NCBI RefSeq assembly: GCF_000006565.2
Contig: NC_031478.1
Coordinates: forward strand, 3,243,127 to 3,307,126
Reading direction: 5' to 3'
From: Toxoplasma gondii ME49
Taxonomy: Eukaryota; Apicomplexa; Conoidasida; Eucoccidiorida; Sarcocystidae
DNA: 64,000 bases
The notes below the pieces were generated by a model, which ran no database searches, had not been told where the DNA came from, and was given only the letters and a program-made list of their open reading frames with translations. Below, one piece after another: positions 57,697 through 64,000 of the stretch; the first letter of the stretch is position 1; every line of letters starts with the position of its first letter. The position numbers and the translations under genes were made by a program.

Positions 57697-58303
57697 ATGT
57701 ACGCTGACAAACCCGCTGAGTACGTCACAGACCAAGCCGTAGTGCTCGGCCTGCATTGTTCCAAGACAGAAGAGAGTTTACGCAAATTTCGACTCCAGCG
57801 AAACAGCTTGGAGAAGCGGTTTTGTTCCTTCTTTGGTGTCAGTGAAGTAGCAGCCTGGCATCCGACGAAACAGGTACGGCACCTGAAATGAAAGACGTGG
57901 AAGTGTAGCGCCGTGAATTTATTCGTCTTTGCGATAATGCCAGAAATGCATTCTCTGTCTCGACTTTAAAACGTGGTTAACGAGCTACTGAGGCGCTTGA
58001 AGGTGCTCTGTGTCCTCCACTGGACACAGCGGCTTTTCCTGCTTTGGCCGTACCGGTTGCAGCTTGTTTGCCCCATCCAACGCCGTACAGTCATGCTAAC
58101 AAGAAACAAGCACCGTTTTTCGGGGTTCAAGTGAGTGATGCTGCCGCACACGGGATGCAGTGAATGTTTCATTCCGAATTCCACTTCGCTATGCATGTTT
58201 TTTCCGAGCGATTCATCGACAGGGCAACTGATGCCGCCTCGAGGTCAGAAACTTCCCCTACACACCGTGGTAATAAAGCTTATCCCACCTCACAAGAAGA
58301 TCG
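57697..58303 (+). CDS. Candidate multi-exon gene, unrecognised
   Basis: Segments 57697-57873 (from an ATG; ends EVAAWHPTKQ at CAG-GTACGG), 58030-58130 (after CTGGACACAG; ends at AA-GTGAGT) and 58223-58303 (after CATCGACAG; ends at CG-GTAAGTG) join in phase. Splice signals are good, but other frames in the second and third segments are equally open, so the translation is not settled. The region 56766-57696 upstream shows nothing I can support. Any further exon would lie above 58303. Confidence 0.25.
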
Positions 58304-58315
58304 GTAAGTGTCAAA

Positions 58316-59098
58316 TCATAACAGAATGCGTAAATGTTGTCCCCACGAGCAAATGACTATCGTTCGGCCCGTCCGTCGATTTTCCCAATACACTTTTCGC
58401 ACGTTTGCTCGTAGCTGCGAAAAGTGCATGCATTGTCCCCTTGGAGGGTGAGACAGACGCCCTCTTGATTGTTTCTCGTTTTGTGACTGTGTCTCTTGAG
58501 AACCCCGTAAAACGTTGGACGGCTTTTGCAGTATGTTTCGTTTGAGCGAAGGAAAAGTGTTGGTTCTTAAAAGCGGGTCCCAGTTCGTCTGTCGGCGCGC
58601 GCGTGTCTTGTGCCTGTGACTCTCACTGTGTATTCTTTTTCTCTGCATCACAAAAAGTCCTGAGAAACTGGTACGCAGTTGATTCTCCCTGAAGAAGCGT
58701 CTGTTTCTGATAAGCCGAGAGTCGCTGGTCCGAATCCAGCAACTGTCCGTCTCGGCTCGCATGTGCACTGTGATGCCGACTAGCGACGAGGAATTCATCA
58801 CGCGAGACGCGAAGTACCGTTTAACGAGCAAAGCTGAGGAATGGGGTGCGGACGCATCGACAATATACAGCTTCTGGTTCGTCGCGTCTTCTCCCGAAAC
58901 TCTGCTCACGTCGACCTCCACGAAAAAGGACTCCCTGCAGACACCTAGCGACTTCCCCCGCGAGTCTCCTCCCTTCGCGGCTGCAGGACTCTTTTTCTCC
59001 CCTTTTTGATTCCTGTCTGAGACAATCACACCACAGGAAGGTCTCCCCACCTGCCAGCAAAGAGCCTCGCCATCCGCCGCTGTTCTTTTCCGTTGCAT
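58316..59098 (-). other. Overlapping open frames on both strands, coding status unresolved
   Basis: A 260-codon minus-strand frame (58316-59098) faces a plus-strand frame at 58683-59009 (LISRESLVRIQQLSVSARM and following). A third frame on the plus strand is open from 58679 to about 58785. All three look moderately protein-like and none has a motif I recognise. The plus frame could continue the candidate gene to its left. A CWIRTSD-like translation here is explained by a tRNA-resembling stretch that I rejected as a tRNA. The span 59099-59485 is COG6 5' flank. Confidence 0.3.
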
Positions 59099-59462
59099 GC
59101 ATCTGTCTGCGTTAAGGGCGACAACCTGGGAGCGACTCTTCTACTAAAACACTACAAAGAAGAGAGACAGATCTGTCAAGAGCAAAGGGCGATTGATTTC
59201 CGGGCCACCGAGAGACCCTTCTTGGATAGGATCCTGCCGTCGCGTCTTCTCAACAGATCCCGGCACCGCAGGTTGTCCTCTCTTTCTCAGCTCGGTTTCA
59301 CCTCTTCGACCCACAGACAAACTCACGCGCGCAGCTGTTCCCCCCAGAAAAGCATGGAACTGGGGGTGTAATTCTCTACCGTTTTTTTCCACTCGCGACA
59401 ACAAGGCTTTGGTTGAAGGACGGCGGGGTCTTTCAGAACTCCAGGGAAATCGGCCTCTTCGA

Positions 59463-59485
59463 CTCTGTTCTCTCTCTCTCTCTCG
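59463..59485 (+). promoter_or_regulatory. CT-rich tract immediately before the COG6 start
   Basis: An almost pure TC run ends directly at the ATG. It could be a pyrimidine-rich initiator/5' leader, or the end of a 5' UTR intron if the true first exon lies upstream. Confidence 0.3.
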
Positions 59486-62400
59486 ATGGAGTCTTCTTCT
59501 GGAAGTATCTCTCTTGGAGAGGCCGCTGCCTCAGCCGCCCCGCTTCCCTGCGATGTGCCATCCCAGTCGCCTCCTCCATTCGGTGTATCTGCGCCAAGCA
59601 GAGCCGCGGGAGTCTCTCTCCCTACCTCAAGCGCAACTCCTGTCTCTCCGGTCCTTCACACTTCCTCTTTGTCTTCGTCCCATTCGTACAAAAGCCTGTC
59701 TCGGAGTGCAGAACCTGCAGCGAAGTCCTCTGTATCGGCCTCGAAATTGCATCCGCTTTCTCGCGAGGTCGCGCGCATCCTGTCGCATCCCTTTCTGGAG
59801 GCTCCATTCTTGCCGGAGGCCCTTGCGTGTCTGTCTTCGTGCATTGACGCGGGAGACCAGACAGCTGTCTCCGCCGATTCCAAGACCTGTGGAGACAGCG
59901 CGCTCTCCGCAGACTCTTCACTGACTCCAAGTCAATCTTCGGGGCTGGAGAGACCATCTTTTCTCGGCCCTCTAATCTACCGTGAGAAGCTGCGAATACA
60001 CCAGGAGGCTCTTGGCGCCTTCGCGCCTATCCGGCGTCAAATCGTCGAGGTCGCGGAACAGGCCCAAACTCTGTCTCGCATGTGTTCCCAGTCTTCTTCT
60101 CAGCTGCGGCGAAGTCGCGCCCAACTCGCCGGCCTGCTCTGCAAAGTCGAAGGACTTCGGGAGCAACAGCGCGCGCTTCAGAGCCGCCAGCGCCTCTGCC
60201 AGCTGCTCCTCGACGCCCTGCAGTTGCCGGCGCGTCTTCTGGAGGCCCTCACGGGCCGCCGACGTGCATGCGTCGATCTCCCGGAGACAGCGCATGGAGA
60301 CAAAACGGCGCTTGCGGGCGCGGCGAAGGGCCCCAAGCAGGGTCTGGGTCCAGAGGGACCCGGAGAAGGAGACAGCAAGGAAGATCTGCAGCTCGACAGC
60401 CGCTTCTTCGAGGCTTTGAAGGAAGTGGAGAAGATCCGGAAGCGGGCGCTGAAGCTGCAGGCGCAAACGTCGATGGCAGATCGGGATATCTCTGAGGAAC
60501 ACCAATCTTGCATGCAGAACGCGTCTCTCGCCAACAGATCTGACCGGATGCTCTTCGGGGGCGCTCCTCCGCGCCTCGCAGACGACGTTCTGCAGCACAC
60601 AGCGGACCTCCGGGAAGCGGCGTTCGAGCGCTTGTACCTTTGGATGCAGCGAATCTTCAAAAGCGCGTGCGTCGGTGGAGTCAACGCCAAGTCGAGGCAA
60701 GACCGCAGAAGCGACAGAAGCGACCACAGCGGCGGGCAGAGCTCTCGACATGAGCGAGAGACGCCCTCCGGGGACTCGGAGACCCTCGACGCTGTTCAGC
60801 AGGTCGAGGCTTTCGCAGCCGCGCTCGCCACCGCCGGCTTGGCGCGAAAATGGGAGCGGGAGGGGCTGGCGCGCGCAGGCGAGACGCAGAGCCTGACGAC
60901 AGTTCTGGGCGTGAATGACGAACCATCGCTGTTGTTTCGAGGCTTCCAGGCCCTAGAAGACCGGCATGCGTACCTCCAGCACTCTGTCCAGGAGTTCTCG
61001 CGGGTGCGGTCTCAACTCATCATAGACGCATTCTGGGGCTCGTCCCTCGAAAGCGAAGCTGCGCCCCCTGCTCGCGCATCGACGGGGCCGGTCTCGGGCC
61101 TTCTGGCGAGGACCCGAGACCTCGCTCAGCACTGGAGAAAGGGGGGCGTTTTTGGAGGGAACGCCGGACTTGGCGGGGGGTCGCCGGGAGACGCAGACGG
61201 TCGAGCCGCAGCCGAGGCAGCAAACGGCCTCGCCCTCGGCGCCTCGTTCGACACGGTCTGCCGAGCTGAGCCTGTCGAATTCTTGCGCGCCACTCTGCAG
61301 TATGTCGTGCATGCAGTCGCTGCGGAACGCGCAGTCATTCGGGGCCTTCTGGGCCTGCTTCCGAGGGAGGATACACAGCCTCCCGGGGGGGCTTCAGGGG
61401 GTATAGGCGCTTTAGGGTCTCTGGGACTGGAGACTCCTGGAGGGCGGTCAAAGTGCCTCGCTGAAGAGACAGACTCCCTGGGTGGGGCGGAGAGGAGACA
61501 GACAGAGCCTGTGTCGGGCCTTGACGTGGAAGACCCGGCAAAAGAAGCGCGTGAGGCAACCGTCGAGACGCGGGAGGGGGCGAGGAGACACCTAGACGCT
61601 CAGGAGTGGGTCCTTGATGAAAATGGAAGGCCTGGGGCTCTTCCAGATGGCCCGTCGGCGGAGGGTAAGGAAGGCAGGGGCGGCGACCTTGGAGCCCCGG
61701 ACAGAGCTTGTGGCGGAGGTGAACCGAGTGGAAGCTGTGGGGAGATGTTGGGAGTGCGAGAGGCCCTCAGAGGCACTCGACTTCTCCAAGAGACAACAGC
61801 AGGCATGTCTCGGCCTTTACGGGCAACCATCGAACAAGCCTTTTCTATGATTCGAGCGAGCGCGACGGCTCCAGGAGCGGCGGGAGGAACTCGACTTCAG
61901 CAGCAGCATGTTCTCGGGGTGCTTCTCATGGTTCGCATGCTGGACGTTTACGCGGCTCTTCTCCGGTGTCTCCTTGTCTTCGATATGGGGCTTGCTTCCG
62001 CCACACGGCACCCGCAGGAGCCCAAGGGCGGCCCAGGGCCTCAGCCTGTGCCCGGAGAAGGACCGCCGGAGAACGTTCGTGAACCTTCGGTGTCGGATCC
62101 GACGTATCCTTCTCCGGCTGCGCGAGGGCGACTCGAAACGCGCACTGGAAACGCGGTTGTCGAGACGTCCTTCACCGTTCCAGAGCTAGTTCTCTGCTGC
62201 GAAGAGTACGCAGAAAAGGGTGAAGAACTGTTTCTCTCTCTCTGGGAGCGGCAAGTTGTTCGAGCTGCGTCCTCCTCTACAGCGGCTCAGCTCTCGTCCG
62301 TGCTGCTCTCAGGTCGCCTGTCTCCCGGGGTTCCTGGCACTGAAGGAAGCGCAGGGCTTGGAGGCGAAGGCGAGTTGATCGCAACAGAGGGCGGCGCGTT

Positions 62401-63382
62401 CCTCGAGCTCACAGGCCGACTGCGAGAAGCTCTTGAGATCCTGAATGCGCCCGTGATCTCTGTCGAAGAAGAAAACGAGCTCTGGCTCCTCGCTTCTGGA
62501 GCCGCTGCCGCTGCCTCGCGACGCTCGCGCCCGATGGCGGCAGGCGGCCTGCCGGCCTGGGCTGACACTCCGGTTGTCACCAATCTCGTGAGGGACAGAG
62601 ACGCTTCTGTGTGGGGGACTGAGGTGAGAAGGCGGAGTCACTTGGCAGGACGAAGAAGCCGAATCACAGGGATGCGTGCCTTCGAGGACCTCAGCAGTGA
62701 AGCGTGTGAAGGCGGCGAGGGCGAGCAAGCCAGCGAAGAACTGCATGCGTGGGTGGAAGCCTCCGTCGCGCCTCTCTTGAACTTCTGTAGACAAGAGGCG
62801 CAGCGCTTCAGCGATGCCGGGGAGACCGCCGTCTGTCTCATCAATGCGTACGCCAGCGTGCAAGAACCGCTGCGCCGCTTCCGTGTTTGTAGAAGTTATC
62901 TGCGGGTGCTCGCTGAACTTTTAGATCAGCAAATGGTTAAGCTCATCGAGGTTGAGTCGGGCAAAATCCTCGCCTATCTCGGACTCGCTGACAGGCTCGA
63001 GGCTGTCCGCCGAGCTGTGGAACGAGAGAAGGGGCGGCTTGGAGTCGCGGGACCCGACGCTCTCCCCCAGGTCGGTGACGGCAAGGCGCCTCTCCAAGTT
63101 GGCACAGAACAGAGCGGAGATGCGGGGCCTGACGACGAGGTTCTTCTGCACAAGGAAGGGCTAGTGAAGTTTTTCGGCGAGTTCTACGTTGCACTGTATG
63201 GACTGAGTGCGCTGAACCTCGACTATGTCGACAGGCTGATGCATTGGCACTTGCGGTCGCATGCAAAAAAAGCCGTGCTCAACGCAGTCCTACAGGCCTA
63301 TTCGGAGATTTACAATCACGTGAGCCACTTACGAGTTGCTACTCACACCCCTGGAGATGTCGCTCTGCTTCTCGATGTGTGA
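59486..63382 (+). CDS. COG6: Conserved oligomeric Golgi complex subunit 6
   Basis: Subunit of the COG tethering complex that returns glycosylation enzymes to Golgi cisternae by retrograde transport. One uninterrupted frame of 1298 codons. The conserved order is: LHPLSREVARIL (start of the conserved core, about residue 87); a long coiled coil (RRQIVEVAEQAQTLSRMCSQ onward); DSRFFEALKEVEKIRKRALK; LREAAFERLYLWMQRIFKS; FQALEDRHAYLQHSVQEFSR; EPVEFLRATLQYVVHAVAAE; SRPLRATIEQAFSMIRAS; APLLNFCRQEAQRFSDAGET; and the C-terminal VLNAVLQAYSEIYNHVSHL. It is about twice the length of animal or yeast COG6, through Gly/Glu/Arg-rich inserts at roughly residues 400-430, 530-600, 650-760 and 830-880. The start is the first in-frame ATG after a CT-rich tract. 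It is the only intron-free gene recognised in this window. Confidence 0.95.
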   Translation: MESSSGSISLGEAAASAAPLPCDVPSQSPPPFGVSAPSRAAGVSLPTSSATPVSPVLHTSSLSSSHSYKSLSRSAEPAAKSSVSASKLHPLSREVARILSHPFLEAPFLPEALACLSSCIDAGDQTAVSADSKTCGDSALSADSSLTPSQSSGLERPSFLGPLIYREKLRIHQEALGAFAPIRRQIVEVAEQAQTLSRMCSQSSSQLRRSRAQLAGLLCKVEGLREQQRALQSRQRLCQLLLDALQLPARLLEALTGRRRACVDLPETAHGDKTALAGAAKGPKQGLGPEGPGEGDSKEDLQLDSRFFEALKEVEKIRKRALKLQAQTSMADRDISEEHQSCMQNASLANRSDRMLFGGAPPRLADDVLQHTADLREAAFERLYLWMQRIFKSACVGGVNAKSRQDRRSDRSDHSGGQSSRHERETPSGDSETLDAVQQVEAFAAALATAGLARKWEREGLARAGETQSLTTVLGVNDEPSLLFRGFQALEDRHAYLQHSVQEFSRVRSQLIIDAFWGSSLESEAAPPARASTGPVSGLLARTRDLAQHWRKGGVFGGNAGLGGGSPGDADGRAAAEAANGLALGASFDTVCRAEPVEFLRATLQYVVHAVAAERAVIRGLLGLLPREDTQPPGGASGGIGALGSLGLETPGGRSKCLAEETDSLGGAERRQTEPVSGLDVEDPAKEAREATVETREGARRHLDAQEWVLDENGRPGALPDGPSAEGKEGRGGDLGAPDRACGGGEPSGSCGEMLGVREALRGTRLLQETTAGMSRPLRATIEQAFSMIRASATAPGAAGGTRLQQQHVLGVLLMVRMLDVYAALLRCLLVFDMGLASATRHPQEPKGGPGPQPVPGEGPPENVREPSVSDPTYPSPAARGRLETRTGNAVVETSFTVPELVLCCEEYAEKGEELFLSLWERQVVRAASSSTAAQLSSVLLSGRLSPGVPGTEGSAGLGGEGELIATEGGAFLELTGRLREALEILNAPVISVEEENELWLLASGAAAAASRRSRPMAAGGLPAWADTPVVTNLVRDRDASVWGTEVRRRSHLAGRRSRITGMRAFEDLSSEACEGGEGEQASEELHAWVEASVAPLLNFCRQEAQRFSDAGETAVCLINAYASVQEPLRRFRVCRSYLRVLAELLDQQMVKLIEVESGKILAYLGLADRLEAVRRAVEREKGRLGVAGPDALPQVGDGKAPLQVGTEQSGDAGPDDEVLLHKEGLVKFFGEFYVALYGLSALNLDYVDRLMHWHLRSHAKKAVLNAVLQAYSEIYNHVSHLRVATHTPGDVALLLDV

Positions 63383-64000
63383 AAAACCTGCGGACTCGAG
63401 AGGGGGTTTCGAAAAGGTCGTCGCATTGTCAGTTGGAAGCCGTAAAAAACTGAAACATACACTAGCGCTGGAACCATTCACAAGGCACCTTTCCATCGTT
63501 TTTGATCAACATTATCAGCCACGGTACTCTTTCGCAACTTTCTCCAATCTGTGCACGTGCTATGAAGGCACGAAGCAAGCAGTTGGCAACTCGTGGCTCA
63601 GCCTTTTCTGGAGAAAAAGCGTTGGCAAACCTCGTAGGCTACTCGGACAGAACGGCATCGAAGAGTCGCAAATAGCCCACACACTCTACACTGTGCGACG
63701 CGGTCCTAGTTCTGTGGTTTTCGGGGCACTCACAAGGTCACACATTTTCACCCTTCAGAATATCGGCATTCTTGCCTAAACCCGGACCTCTTTGGATGTC
63801 CGAGTGTAGTTACCCGCCAGCTTTGTCGATAGGCAGCTGCCCTCTAGATATGTGAAGAATATAAAAAACACGGCAATCCAGTCCCTGCCCTTGTCTTCAG
63901 AGGCTTCTCTTTAGAGCCTCTGGTCATCAGTTTCTACATAAACTGGGTTACTCCTTTGCAGACCGGAAGCCTCGTTACAACCAACTGCAAGTATGCCGCC
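63383..64000. other. 3' flank of COG6
   Basis: Probably COG6 3' UTR. Frames overlapping the COG6 stop (63244-63453, 63336-63779) are out of frame with it and show no motif. Confidence 0.5.

Noticed and set aside
58674..58748. tRNA-like sequence with a perfect GCTGG-TCCGAAT-CCAGC T-arm
   Set aside because: The acceptor and D-arm are only passable and no anticodon stem of five pairs can be formed. The stretch is also open in coding frames.

Overview
This window looks like nuclear DNA from a tissue-cyst coccidian (Apicomplexa, Sarcocystidae; Toxoplasma, Hammondia or Neospora type). The grounds are: intron-rich, roughly 50-55% GC genes with GT-AG junctions; proteins expanded by Ser/Glu/Gly-rich insertions; many (TA)n microsatellites and polypurine arrays inside introns; frequent TGCATGC palindromes; one SRS-type surface-antigen gene; and inserted fragments of both apicoplast and mitochondrial DNA. 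The genus is inference. I derived every exon model by hand from reading frames, splice signals and phase matching, so individual junctions may be off even where the gene identity is safe.

Layout. Minus strand, 0-38 kb: (1) an ERD2/KDEL-receptor-family protein of the ERP type, cut by the left window edge (408-3138); (2) a tiny two-exon gene for a 75-residue protein (6774-7161); (3) a TruA/PUS1-type tRNA pseudouridine synthase in seven exons (7938-13674), with an apicoplast rpl2 fragment in one intron; (4) a 20-exon P4-ATPase (lipid flippase) of the NEO1/ATP9 class (16438-27789); (5) weak, unrecognised exons at 28-30.4 kb; (6) an ankyrin plus double-BTB/POZ protein resembling ABTB1 (31030-38066). 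A divergent intergenic stretch of about 2.9 kb follows and carries a compact mosaic of organelle DNA: rpoC2, cox3, SSU rRNA and tRNA-Leu(UAG) pieces. Plus strand, 41-63 kb: (7) a two-domain SRS surface antigen (40947-42342); (8) a very large mu subunit of the AP-5 adaptor complex (44421 to about 56333); (9) weak exons at 56-59 kb; (10) an intronless COG6 gene, a subunit of the Golgi tethering complex (59486-63382).

Four of the seven recognised genes act in Golgi/endosome membrane traffic: the ERP-type receptor relative, the NEO1/ATP9 flippase, AP-5 mu and COG6. Clustering in eukaryotes need not mean co-function, so this is noted only as context. The points most worth a second look are the AP-5 mu gene, about four times the length of its animal counterpart and with an unresolved 3' end, and the two organelle-DNA insertions. 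One insertion sits about 11 bases from a splice donor, the other in a divergent promoter region.
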